Below, in pieces: positions 1-6,868 of a DNA stretch of 8,082 bases. Source of the DNA: CAZCGA01 sp964498075 (GTDB taxonomy: Bacteria; Desulfobacterota; Binatia; HRBIN30); the NCBI GenBank assembly GCA_964498075.1, contig CAZCGA010000217.1:1-8082 (forward strand), read 5' to 3'. The position numbers and the translations under genes are program-made. The notes under the pieces are model-generated. The model saw only the letters and a list, made by a program, of their open reading frames with translations, ran no database searches and was not told the DNA's origin. Each line of letters begins with the position of its first letter. Position 1 is the first letter of the stretch.

Positions 1-69
1 CGATCAACCGATGCATCATGGTGAAAATCTACCCACACGCTTTGGAGAAGAGGCCCTTAACATTTGCAC

Positions 70-92
70 CCCGCCGTCGGAAGGGCGGCGGG
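70..92. repeat. GC-rich hairpin, possible terminator
   Basis: CCCGCCG at 70-76 is perfectly complementary to CGGCGGG at 86-92. A T.G wobble and one further C-G pair extend the stem inward, leaving a GGAAG loop (79-83). It lies about 97 bp past the stop of the minus-strand DUF6632-like gene, so it could end that transcript. There is no U-run on either side, so intrinsic termination is doubtful; it could equally be an intergenic repeat. The rest of 1-188 holds no ORF with a believable start, RBS or recognisable product. Confidence 0.3.
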
Positions 93-120
93 CTCCGATG
101 GGGAGAAACCGCAATTAGAG

Positions 121-151
121 TTGACAAGATCTATGGCAGATGTGGTAGAGT
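121..151 (+). promoter_or_regulatory. Orphan sigma70-like promoter, antisense to DUF6632-like gene
   Basis: A perfect TTGACA (-35) lies at 121-126. TAGAGT (-10-like, four of six consensus bases) lies at 146-151, preceded by TGTGG. The 19 bp spacer is longer than ideal. The 8-bp palindrome GGGCGCCC (166-173) follows near the expected start site. Transcription would run rightward into the minus-strand DUF6632-like gene, and no plus-strand gene is recognisable downstream. It could make an antisense RNA, be a leftover of a lost gene, or be chance. Confidence 0.3.
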
Positions 152-188
152 GCGACACGAATCTGGGGCGCCCGCACCGCTCATACGT

Positions 189-587
189 TCATTCTCCTCG
201 CTTCACGCCCAACTGAGGAGCCGTGACTCCACGCGGCGTGAGGAGACCGAGGGCCAGGGCCACCAGGAACAGTGCCGGCACGTCGCCCAGCAGGTGCCCG
301 TGCTCTCCTGAGTCAACCACTGCCTGCACCGCCATGATGAGCCCGTGGACGACACTCGACCACACCGTGAACCAGATGAGGCTCAGGTGCGCTTCCGGCT
401 TCTGAGCAGCCCACAGCAAGAAGACGCCGAGGGTGGCGTAGATGCCGACGATCATCTCCTCGTACTCGTGTTGGCTGGGTACCCATGACCAGCCGGAAGG
501 CCAGAGCTTCATCAGCGGGTAGACGAGGAGAAAGGCAGCTCCGGCGACGATCAGCACGATCTGCAAGTAGCGGCGACGTTGGCCCAT
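189..587 (-). CDS. DUF6632-like four-helix membrane protein
   Basis: This is a small integral membrane protein of 132 residues and unknown function. Four hydrophobic segments are visible at about 8-28, 44-61, 67-91 and 99-117. Conserved-looking patches are YPLMKLWPSGW (23-33), EYEEMIVGIYATLGVFLL (41-58), LIWFTVWSSVVHGLIM (70-85) and HGHLLGDVPAL (97-107). I recognise this pattern from bacterial proteins annotated DUF6632, where near-identical wording recurs; the assignment is from memory. The start is well supported: GGAGGG (594-599) lies 6 nt before the ATG. The charged C-terminal tail (about 118-132) follows the last helix. The gene is last in the minus-strand series, separated from the GT-C genes by a hairpin and a promoter-like sequence, so it is probably transcribed on its own. 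A 40-codon ORF overlaps its start in another frame. No catalytic motif is visible and no function can be assigned. Confidence 0.85.
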   Translation of the reverse strand: MGQRRRYLQIVLIVAGAAFLLVYPLMKLWPSGWSWVPSQHEYEEMIVGIYATLGVFLLWAAQKPEAHLSLIWFTVWSSVVHGLIMAVQAVVDSGEHGHLLGDVPALFLVALALGLLTPRGVTAPQLGVKRGE

Positions 588-673
588 GATCCACCCTCCA
601 TCAGGTACCGGACCCGCTCGGCCTTGGACAGTTCCGCGAACCGCGGTGGCTCAGGAAGCGCCGTCTGCTGCAT
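551..673 (-). pseudogene. Possible antitoxin N-terminal remnant, 40 codons
   Basis: This short ORF begins with an ATG preceded by GGAGG (681-685) at 7 nt spacing, a strong ribosome binding site. Its first 24 residues include LPEPPRFAELSKAERVRYL, which resembles the start of addiction-module antitoxins (Unstab_antitox-like), where PPxFxELSxxEKxxYVQxLWD is typical. At the point where LWD and the rest of the antitoxin should follow, the reading continues as MEGGSWANVAATCRSC. That stretch is simply the out-of-frame reading of the next gene's RBS and start. It overlaps the DUF6632-like gene by 37 nt. The best reading is a truncated antitoxin gene whose 5' end, promoter and RBS survive. It could alternatively be a translated leader peptide coupled to the next gene, or chance. 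The resemblance is by eye only. Confidence 0.4.
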
Positions 674-690
674 GGTCCAACCTCCGCAGC

Positions 691-719
691 ACAATACCCC
701 ACACCCATGCGGCGGCCAA
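691..719 (-). promoter_or_regulatory. Sigma70-like promoter upstream of the 40-codon ORF and DUF6632-like gene
   Basis: Read on the minus strand, TTGGCC (719-714) and TATTGT (696-691) are separated by exactly 17 bp. Each hexamer matches the consensus at four of six positions. The expected start site (about 684) falls within the RBS of the 40-codon ORF, so that ORF would have almost no leader, while the DUF6632-like gene would have a leader of about 97 nt. The position just downstream of a terminator-like hairpin fits a new transcription unit. Confidence 0.4.
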
Positions 720-723
720 TCGT

Positions 724-755
724 GCAGGCTCACGTCTTGTGCGTGAGCGTCCTGC
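724..755 (-). terminator. Terminator-like hairpin after the GT-C cluster
   Basis: The hairpin starts at the base after the TGA (758-756) of the last GT-C gene. The stem pairs GCTCACG (728-734) with CGTGAGC (742-748) around a 7-nt loop. It is extended by GCAG (724-727) with CTGC (752-755) across a 3-nt bulge. No U-tract follows on the minus strand, so intrinsic termination would be weak. It may instead protect the mRNA 3' end or act with Rho. Its place between the cluster and the next promoter supports a boundary role. Confidence 0.45.
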
Positions 756-2372
756 TCAATTCGATCCGGCAGCGTCCCAGCCGCCCTCGCGCGCGAAGCT
801 GGAGCGGATGGCGTCGCGCGGCGGGTCGTAGAGTAGCGCGTATCGGTCATCCAGGAGCGTCAAGCGATCCGGTTGGCTTGCTTGGAAGCGTTTGACCGCG
901 TCCAGGCGGTCGGGGAGCCCGCCGACACGCATGAGTAGCGCGCACTGCGCGCCGCTCAGGTATGCGGCGTTGACGCGATCTACGTACGGTTGCCAGCGAT
1001 CGCTGGCGTTCACCCAGCGGGCCGTCACGCGCTCGCGGCTCTCGAACATCAAGTTCCACTGCAGCGTCGGCGATTCGGAGAACACGCACCGCACCTCGTG
1101 GCGCGCCAGGTCGGCGAGGATCACGTCGACCGTCTGCGCCGATACGCGCCGATTCTGCTCTCCGGCCCCGTGGATCATCGGCGGCCCGATTGCGGCGACT
1201 TGAACGCTGAGGCCTGACGCGAGCAGCGCTGCAGCTACCAAGGCTGCGAAGGTCGATTGCCCGGCGCGACGCCCGTGCTCCAGTGCGACCGCGATCACCA
1301 TGCTGGCCAACGGGTAGAGCGGCAACAGGGTGTACGGACTCACGTAGCTTTGGTCGACCATGGACATGGCGCCGCACGCGCCGCCAGCGCTGGCAAGCAG
1401 CAGGACGAGTGGCCCCCGGTCCGACCGTTCGCCACCAGCGCGCCGTACGACGACCGCCACGAGGCGGACGGTTGCCACGATCCAGGCGATCAACCACACC
1501 CATCCAATCGCCAAGATCCATCCGGGAGTCGGCGGGATGGCCCAGTCTACGTCGGGCGTGAAAAGCCCCGGAAGGACCCTACCGCACAGCAACGCGAAAT
1601 CGAGACGCACGTTCCAACCGGCAAACCGCTGCCACGACCAGCTGACGTCGCGTGGCAGGCAGAGCAGCGGCATGGCGCCCACCACCAGCGCTGTAGCCAG
1701 CAGCAGGGCAGGGGGGACGAGACGCCCACGTACCATCAACACCACGCAAACCACTGCGCTGGCTGCAGCCACGGACGGCAGCGCGATCGGGTGCAGCCAC
1801 GCGGCGACCGCCGCTGTGACGCCGAGGACGGCAGCCCGCAGGTTTTGCCGACGCGCATCCTGGTCCGCGAGCAGTCGGAGTCCCAAGCCGACGAGGAGCA
1901 CGGTCGCGAGTGTCGCCGGCACGTGCCCGCGCGCCTTCATCGCCCATTCGGTCGCGCTCGGACAGCACAACATCAAGGTCACGCCCAGCAGCGCCGCGTG
2001 TCGCCCGAGCCAGCGCCACAGAGACATCATCAGCACCACCACCATGAGGACCCAGACCAACAACGCTGTCGCCTTCAACGATAGGCTGGATGGTCCGGTG
2101 ATCAGAAAGACACCGGCGGCGAGATGAGCGAGCAGCGCCGCGCCCATGTCGTAGGCCTGGCCGTAAACGAAGAGCGGATGCTCGCCGTCCTCGACGACAT
2201 GCAGCGCCATCAAGCCGACGACGGCTTCATCGCCGTCCGCAATGCTCTGGCTGGTCAACAGCAGGACGACCTTCAGGATCAGCGCGGCGGCGCACACGAT
2301 GCCAAGAACAACGTCGAACCACTTCTGCTTCTCGGCTGCCGGTGTACGCATGCTACGGCTCAGCCGCTGCAT
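756..2372 (-). CDS. GT-C-like multi-pass membrane glycosyltransferase, last gene of the cluster
   Basis: This is a probable integral membrane glycosyltransferase of the GT-C type (PMT/ArnT-like), using a polyprenyl-phosphate sugar at the outer face of the inner membrane. The product is 538 residues. A first helix (about 20-40) is followed by a loop with DGDEAVVGLM (46-55), the acidic motif expected in GT-C enzymes, then HPLFVYGQAYDMG (65-77). About ten further hydrophobic segments follow up to about residue 395. The final 140 residues are hydrophilic and probably extracytoplasmic. RGHVP (148-152) lies in a further loop. The start is uncertain: GTG 2375 and ATG 2372 lie inside the previous gene, and ATG 2351 follows its TAG by one base. 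None has a clear RBS, so translation probably depends on coupling. The donor and acceptor cannot be read from the sequence. It differs enough from the neighbouring GT-C proteins that recent tandem duplication is unlikely. Confidence 0.8.
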   Translation of the reverse strand: MQRLSRSMRTPAAEKQKWFDVVLGIVCAAALILKVVLLLTSQSIADGDEAVVGLMALHVVEDGEHPLFVYGQAYDMGAALLAHLAAGVFLITGPSSLSLKATALLVWVLMVVVLMMSLWRWLGRHAALLGVTLMLCCPSATEWAMKARGHVPATLATVLLVGLGLRLLADQDARRQNLRAAVLGVTAAVAAWLHPIALPSVAAASAVVCVVLMVRGRLVPPALLLATALVVGAMPLLCLPRDVSWSWQRFAGWNVRLDFALLCGRVLPGLFTPDVDWAIPPTPGWILAIGWVWLIAWIVATVRLVAVVVRRAGGERSDRGPLVLLLASAGGACGAMSMVDQSYVSPYTLLPLYPLASMVIAVALEHGRRAGQSTFAALVAAALLASGLSVQVAAIGPPMIHGAGEQNRRVSAQTVDVILADLARHEVRCVFSESPTLQWNLMFESRERVTARWVNASDRWQPYVDRVNAAYLSGAQCALLMRVGGLPDRLDAVKRFQASQPDRLTLLDDRYALLYDPPRDAIRSSFAREGGWDAAGSN

Positions 2373-4044
2373 CACGGAGATCGTAGATGAACAGCGAGTG
2401 CCCGAGGACGGCGGTAGGACGGTAGCGCTGGAAGTCGACGTACAAGTTCTCCGGCGCCCACAGCAGCCGGCCGTGATCGTACATGTAGTAGGGCTTGCCC
2501 ATCAGATACGACGCGCTGACGGCGTAGACGGCTGGCGTGACCTCGGCAGGAATCAGCTCGTAGTCGATGTCGTAGACCTCGGGCCCGACGCGCCCGAAGT
2601 AGGCGAGGCGCACGCGCGCAATGCCGTGCGCACGCAGGTAGGCGCGCAAGCGCAGCAGCTCCTGGCCCCAGTCGACGTTGGAGTCGATCAGCCACCGGTA
2701 ACCGTTCTCCGATCCGCCCGCGAGCTGGTTGAAGTACGACAGGAAGTACGGACGGCTCAGCCAGGCGCTCGCCACCTGCGTCAGCACCAACGCCGCGAGT
2801 ACCGCCTGTACGCCCCGCGCGCGCGCCGCCGGCGCCGCCCACACGCTCGCCGCGATCAAAAACACGAACGGATACACCGCCAGGATGTAGCGCAGGCCGA
2901 CGTTGACGTCGGTGACCAGCGAGAAGAGCGTCACGTACAGCAGCGGTGGCAGAAAGAGCGTCGCGCTGCGCAGCCGCTCGCGACGCAACCGGCCGCTGCC
3001 CGCCCACACGACGATGCCCAGAACAAACAGCAGGAGCAGGGGCAGCGGGGTCTTCAGGACGAACGCGGCGGGATAGTAGTACCACCAGCCGTGGCGCGAC
3101 AGCGCACCGTGAAAGTAGACGGTGTACTGCGCCTGCGCTTCGGCCATCTGCTTGTCGTAGCCGTCGACGAAGTCCGCAGGCAGCGGCACCGGTAGCCGGC
3201 CCAGCGGACTCGCCGCAATCGCGCGCAACCCCGGCATCGTGAGGTCGAAGCGCGCCAGTGGTGTGCCGAAACCTGAAAACAGGTAGCCAGCGTTCAGGAC
3301 GACCAGGCTCAACGCCACGCACGCAACGAACGACCCCCATGCACGCCGTCGCATTCCGCGGGGGGTGCCGATCAACGTCATCAGAGCGAGTAGCGGATAG
3401 AGCGCCAACGCAGTGAACTTGGTGAGCTGCGCCACCCCCAAGAGCAGGCCCGCCACGCACATGTCGCGCGCCCGCAGCTCGCGCAGCGCCCGCTCGTATG
3501 CCAGCACGGCGAGCAGAAAGAAGAGGGCGTGCCCGACATCGGTTGTCACCAAATGCCCATGTGCGAGGACGTTCGGGCAGAACGCCGCCAGCAGCGCCGC
3601 GGTGACGCCGCCGGCGAAGCCGAAGGCGCGGCGTGCGAAGCAAAACAAGACGGCGATGAGCGCCACCGTCAGCACGATCGTCGGCAGACGGGCCAGCACG
3701 AACAGGTGCTGGTAGCGTGCGGCGTTGCGCACCAGGAAGTGATAGCCGAGCAGCCAGTGGTTCGGCTGCATGATGAAGCTGGAGAAGTCCGCCTCAGCGC
3801 CGGCCCACCACGCCGGCAGCGCGCACCACAGCCGCAGCAGAGGAGGGCTGAGGTTGTAGACGTTGAAGCGCCCGGTGTGCAGGTAGTACAGCCCGGCCGG
3901 CAGGTGCGCGAACTCATCGATGGTCACCGAGTCGCCGGTCGCTGCTTCCAGCAGCAATGCGACGGCGCTGCCGGCGATGAGCGCGAAGACGCCGAGGGCC
4001 ACGGCCGGTGACGGCGTTCGGACCGTCGTTGAACCTTGGTGCAT
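2353..4044 (-). CDS. Glycosyltransferase family 39 (PMT_2-like) membrane protein
   Basis: This is a GT-C glycosyltransferase of 563 residues, expected to move a sugar from a polyprenyl-phosphate carrier to an acceptor on the outer side of the inner membrane. Family marks are the first-loop TIDEFAHLPAGLYYL (41-55, acidic pair D43-E44) and NLSPPLLRLW (64-73). Others are HGHLVTTDVGHALFF (162-176), LTKFTALALYPLL (207-219), GWWYYYPAAFVLKTPLPLLL (319-338) and LRYILAVYPF (384-393). The C-terminal part (about 430-563) is largely soluble and includes YFNQLAGGSENGYRWL and DSNVDWGQELLRLR, a tail often seen in these PMT_2-type proteins. About ten membrane segments are visible. The start is the ATG in a TGATG overlap with the preceding gene, with GGGG a few bases upstream, so translation is coupled. 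The in-frame TTG one codon earlier is less likely. The substrate is unknown; names such as dolichyl-phosphate-mannose protein mannosyltransferase would overstate the evidence. Confidence 0.87.
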   Translation of the reverse strand: MHQGSTTVRTPSPAVALGVFALIAGSAVALLLEAATGDSVTIDEFAHLPAGLYYLHTGRFNVYNLSPPLLRLWCALPAWWAGAEADFSSFIMQPNHWLLGYHFLVRNAARYQHLFVLARLPTIVLTVALIAVLFCFARRAFGFAGGVTAALLAAFCPNVLAHGHLVTTDVGHALFFLLAVLAYERALRELRARDMCVAGLLLGVAQLTKFTALALYPLLALMTLIGTPRGMRRRAWGSFVACVALSLVVLNAGYLFSGFGTPLARFDLTMPGLRAIAASPLGRLPVPLPADFVDGYDKQMAEAQAQYTVYFHGALSRHGWWYYYPAAFVLKTPLPLLLLFVLGIVVWAGSGRLRRERLRSATLFLPPLLYVTLFSLVTDVNVGLRYILAVYPFVFLIAASVWAAPAARARGVQAVLAALVLTQVASAWLSRPYFLSYFNQLAGGSENGYRWLIDSNVDWGQELLRLRAYLRAHGIARVRLAYFGRVGPEVYDIDYELIPAEVTPAVYAVSASYLMGKPYYMYDHGRLLWAPENLYVDFQRYRPTAVLGHSLFIYDLRDAAAEP

Positions 4045-5939
4045 CAATCCCCACGTGACGCCGCCAGCTGCAACGCCTCCAGCGCCGGCGCGAAGTCTGG
4101 ATCAACGGCTAAGGCGCGCCGCCACTCGGCGCGCGCGGCGTCGTGCTGGCCGCCATCCCAGCGCGCATACCCCAGTCCGACGCGGGCGGCGAGGAAGTCG
4201 GGACGCTCGCGCAACGTCGCCTCGAACTCACGGATCGCCGCTGCCGGCTGCTGCAGGTTGATAAACAGATTCCCCTTCTGGAAGTGTGCGTGCGGTGCGT
4301 GGAGCGGCCACACGAGCCGACGCCACAGGTCCTGCACCGGTGCATCCTTGCCTGCGGCGCGGCCGCTGCCGGTCACTTGCTGGCGGATGACGACGGACCC
4401 GGCGCGCGCCGCCGCCGCATTCTCCCGTCGCGTGCGTACGAACAGGACATCGGCTTCGTCGAGGTAGATGAGCGCCCAGTCGTTGCTGGTCAACAGGTGA
4501 TAGATGAGCGTCCTGCGATTGGGCCACACATGGAAGAGCAGCACGCAGTTGAAGTCATACTTCGTGGCCAGTGCATCGAAGGCCGCCGGCTGCTCCAGCG
4601 CCTCACGGTACGCCGCGAAGAACTGTTCCTCGTAGACCTCGAGCCGGCCGTCGATGAAGGTCTTCAGCGGCGGCTGTGCTCGCCACGCGACGTAGCCGCC
4701 CAGCGCCAGGTCGTTGAACAGCGGGCCGGCCACCCCATTGCGCCCCATGAAATCAACCGCCCCGGCCGGAAAGTCGATGGCAGACACGCCGAGGCCGAAC
4801 TCGCGGCGCGACTCGAACGACCAGTAGAAGCGATTGGTGGTGACGAGAAAGATCAGGACGGCGAGCGCCAGCGTCAACGCCGTCGACGCCGCGACACGCA
4901 GCGGCAACAGGTACCGTTGCGCCGCGCGGCGCGTCGCCAGCCACTGCCCGAGCACCGCCAGTCCGTCCGCGACGATCGGGACGCAGGCCAACGCAAAGAA
5001 ACCCATGTTGCGCCGCGCCGAAGCGGACAGCGCCAGAAATGCCACCCAGGCCAACAGCCGATCCAGACGCAACGCGCGCCAGTCGATGAGCAACGACAGC
5101 GCGCTCATGGCGATGAGGACTTCGTAGGCGCGCACCGACGGCGTCGCCTGGCCGGTGAATGGACTGGCGAGCTCACCGATCGAGGCGTACACCGCCTTCT
5201 CCGAGGTGAGACGCGTCAGCAGCGTGAATGGGAATGAAGCGCCCTGGACGCCGTAGGGGTTGAGCAGGCACGCGAGGACGGCGGCAATGCCCACCATCCA
5301 CCAGCGCCGCACGCGCGGGTCACGCACCGCCGCCGCCGGCCCCGCCCGCAGCATCTGTCGGAGGCTGCCGCCGGCGACGTACGACCACAGCACGACCAGC
5401 CCGACAGCGAACAGCGCGTGCACGTTCACCCACACCGCCTGCAACGCCACCAGCAGCCACACCCGCCGGTCGTTGGCCGCGTCACCTTCGAGCACGGCCA
5501 GGTACAGCCCGAACAGCACGAACGAAAATATCTCCGGGCGCACCATGAAGCGCTCGTGTGCCGCGAGCAGGGTCAGCGCCAACACGGCGGTCGCGGCCAA
5601 CACTCCACGTTCCGCGACGACGCGGTACAGGATCGCGAACGTCAGGACCGCCAGCGCCGCGGTCATCAGGATGAGCGCGGACACGCCGCCCACACTCTGC
5701 ACGGCATAGGCCGCCACCTGGAACAGCCACTGCAGGTCAATCCACGGGCGCTGCGTTGCGGTGTACGAAAACACATCGAGGGAGGGGACGGTGTGGGTCG
5801 AGACGATGTAGCGACCGGCCGCCAGGTGCCACCAGGTGTCCGGATCGTCCAAGCGCCAGATCGCCAGCACCGCAACCGCGACGAATAACAGTGCGGTGGC
5901 GCTGCGCGACAGCCATCGATCTACGAGCGCGTATGACAT
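4044..5939 (-). CDS. GT-C-like membrane protein with C-terminal TPR repeats
   Basis: This is a 631-residue multi-pass membrane protein with a GT-C-like N-terminus. After helix 1 (about 13-30) comes DDPDTWWHLAAGRYI (31-45), a DxD-type acidic motif, then DVFSYT (55-60) and WIDLQWLFQVAAY (66-78). HERFMVRPEIFSFVLFGLY (128-146) and VNVHALFAVGL (171-181) are further conserved-looking loops. Hydrophobic segments continue to about 367. A soluble domain (about 380-505) carries LFNDLALGGYVAWR and FIDGRLEVYEEQFF (429-442). The C-terminus (about 552-625) forms two TPR-like repeats: NLFINLQQPAAAIREFEATL and RVGLGYARWDGGQHDAARAE, each followed by a PDF turn. RBS GGGAGG lies 6-7 nt before the ATG. The gene starts 19 bp after the GT2 gene and overlaps the next gene at TGATG. 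GT-C plus TPR is the layout of eukaryotic TMTC O-mannosyltransferases, but enzyme activity here is inferred; it could also be a non-catalytic assembly factor. Confidence 0.82.
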   Translation of the reverse strand: MSYALVDRWLSRSATALLFVAVAVLAIWRLDDPDTWWHLAAGRYIVSTHTVPSLDVFSYTATQRPWIDLQWLFQVAAYAVQSVGGVSALILMTAALAVLTFAILYRVVAERGVLAATAVLALTLLAAHERFMVRPEIFSFVLFGLYLAVLEGDAANDRRVWLLVALQAVWVNVHALFAVGLVVLWSYVAGGSLRQMLRAGPAAAVRDPRVRRWWMVGIAAVLACLLNPYGVQGASFPFTLLTRLTSEKAVYASIGELASPFTGQATPSVRAYEVLIAMSALSLLIDWRALRLDRLLAWVAFLALSASARRNMGFFALACVPIVADGLAVLGQWLATRRAAQRYLLPLRVAASTALTLALAVLIFLVTTNRFYWSFESRREFGLGVSAIDFPAGAVDFMGRNGVAGPLFNDLALGGYVAWRAQPPLKTFIDGRLEVYEEQFFAAYREALEQPAAFDALATKYDFNCVLLFHVWPNRRTLIYHLLTSNDWALIYLDEADVLFVRTRRENAAAARAGSVVIRQQVTGSGRAAGKDAPVQDLWRRLVWPLHAPHAHFQKGNLFINLQQPAAAIREFEATLRERPDFLAARVGLGYARWDGGQHDAARAEWRRALAVDPDFAPALEALQLAASRGD

Positions 5940-5958
5940 GCTCCGCCTCCCGATGTTC

Positions 5959-6639
5959 TCACACCCGATACTTGATCAGAGTCCACATAGCAGTCAGCCC
6001 GTGATGCCAGCGGATCTTCTTGCCCTCGTGCCACAGACGCGGGCTGTAGGAGATCGGCACTTCGTGGATGCATACGCCCCGACGCAGGAGCTTGGCCGTC
6101 AGCTCCGCGCAGAAGTCGAAGCCCTCGGTCTCCAAGCCGACGGCTCGCATCAAGTCGGTCTTCACCACCTTGTAGCCGGTGGCCTCGTCGGTGATGCGCG
6201 CGCCGTACAATAGGTTGGCAATGACGCTGAGCAGCCGTCCCCCCCAGTAGAAGGCGTACGACGATTTGGCGTTGCGCCGCAGATTGCGCGAGCCGTAGAC
6301 CGCCTCGACGGCCGGGTTCTCGAACGGGGCCAGCAGCGCGTGGTACTCGGCCGGGTCATACTCGAGGTCGGCATCTTGGACCAACAACAGCTCACCGGTG
6401 GCCTGTGCCAGGGCGGTGCGGATGGCGGCGCCCTTGCCCCGGTTGCGTGGATGGCGCAGGACCGTCAGTGCCGGCAGGGGGTTCGACCGGACTCGATCCA
6501 AGAGCGCGGGTGTACCGTCCGTCGAGCCATCGTCGACGACGATGATCTCGCCGGCAAGCCCCGTCGCCCGCACCCGCCGGATGACCTCATCGAGGGTAGC
6601 GGCTTCATTGTACGACGGAATGACGACCGAAAGCCTCAT
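5959..6639 (-). CDS. Family-2 glycosyltransferase, DPM1/polyprenyl-phosphate sugar synthase-like
   Basis: This is a cytoplasmic, membrane-associated glycosyltransferase of 226 residues. It is expected to move a sugar from a nucleotide donor to a polyprenyl phosphate, making the lipid-linked donor used by GT-C enzymes. The GT-A fold motifs are in order: VVIPSYNEA (5-13), VVDDGSTDGT (34-43), HPRNRGKGAAIRTAL (63-77), metal-binding QDADLEYDP (88-96), YGSR (115-118), TDEATGYKVVK (151-161), GFDFCAELTAK (173-183) and EGKKIRWHHG (205-214). It has no C-terminal transmembrane pair, so it is the short, soluble DPM1-like form rather than the GtrB/ArnC type. The frame is open 27 codons further upstream, but that stretch is low-complexity and lacks motifs. 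The ATG at 6639, immediately before RLSVVIPSYNE, fits the family start. The RBS is weak (GGGTGA nearby). It heads the minus-strand cluster, which matches a donor-making role. The sugar (mannose, glucose or other) cannot be told. Confidence 0.9.
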   Translation of the reverse strand: MRLSVVIPSYNEAATLDEVIRRVRATGLAGEIIVVDDGSTDGTPALLDRVRSNPLPALTVLRHPRNRGKGAAIRTALAQATGELLLVQDADLEYDPAEYHALLAPFENPAVEAVYGSRNLRRNAKSSYAFYWGGRLLSVIANLLYGARITDEATGYKVVKTDLMRAVGLETEGFDFCAELTAKLLRRGVCIHEVPISYSPRLWHEGKKIRWHHGLTAMWTLIKYRV

Positions 6640-6722
6640 GCGGTCACCCGCCCCGGTTCCGGCGGGGTGCCGCCCAGGCCGTGCGGCGCTTGACCGCTCC
6701 GGCGGCGATGGTAATAACACTC

Positions 6723-6751
6723 GCTTGCCATATCCGAGTGCGGTGGCAAGC
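6723..6751. promoter_or_regulatory. 8-bp inverted repeat in the divergent intergenic region
   Basis: GCTTGCCA (6723-6730) and TGGCAAGC (6744-6751) are perfect inverted repeats with a 13-bp spacer. The half-sites are offset by 21 bp, two helical turns, which would suit a dimeric regulator. They lie 84 bp upstream of the GT2 start and 118 bp upstream of the moxR-like start. The minus strand shows TTGCCA here as a possible -35 but without a matching -10. Elsewhere in 6640-6868 I see only a minor repeat (CGCGT 6793-6797 / ACGCG 6804-6808) and no convincing promoter. Confidence 0.35.
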
Positions 6752-6868
6752 CGGCAGCACGCCGCCGGAATCGTGAAGATTTGCGCCTGCCGCGCGTCTA
6801 TTCACGCGATAGCTCGGACAATGCATGCGGGACGACAACGACCGCCAGAGGTGAGGGACTGAGTCGAC

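Noticed and set aside
1..19. Possible start of another minus-strand gene (ATG ATG at 19 and 16)
   Set aside because: Only about six codons are inside the window and no ribosome binding site is visible, so it cannot be supported.
1257..3195. Long plus-strand open frames (255-317 codons) opposite the GT-C genes
   Set aside because: Compositions rich in R, H, Q and T, no RBS and no family resemblance. The minus strand carries convincing membrane proteins in this span.
4143..5237. 364-codon plus-strand open frame
   Set aside because: It is antisense to the GT-C/TPR gene, with R/Q/H-rich composition and no recognisable motif, consistent with a GC-driven shadow.
6640..6720. 27-codon N-terminal extension of the GT2 gene
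   Set aside because: The extension is P/S/R/G-rich without motifs, while the ATG at 6639 lies right before the first conserved strand, as usual for the family.
6781..6813. Candidate moxR promoter (TTGCGC and CGATAG)
   Set aside because: The spacing is 20 bp and both boxes are weak; it is not convincing over background.
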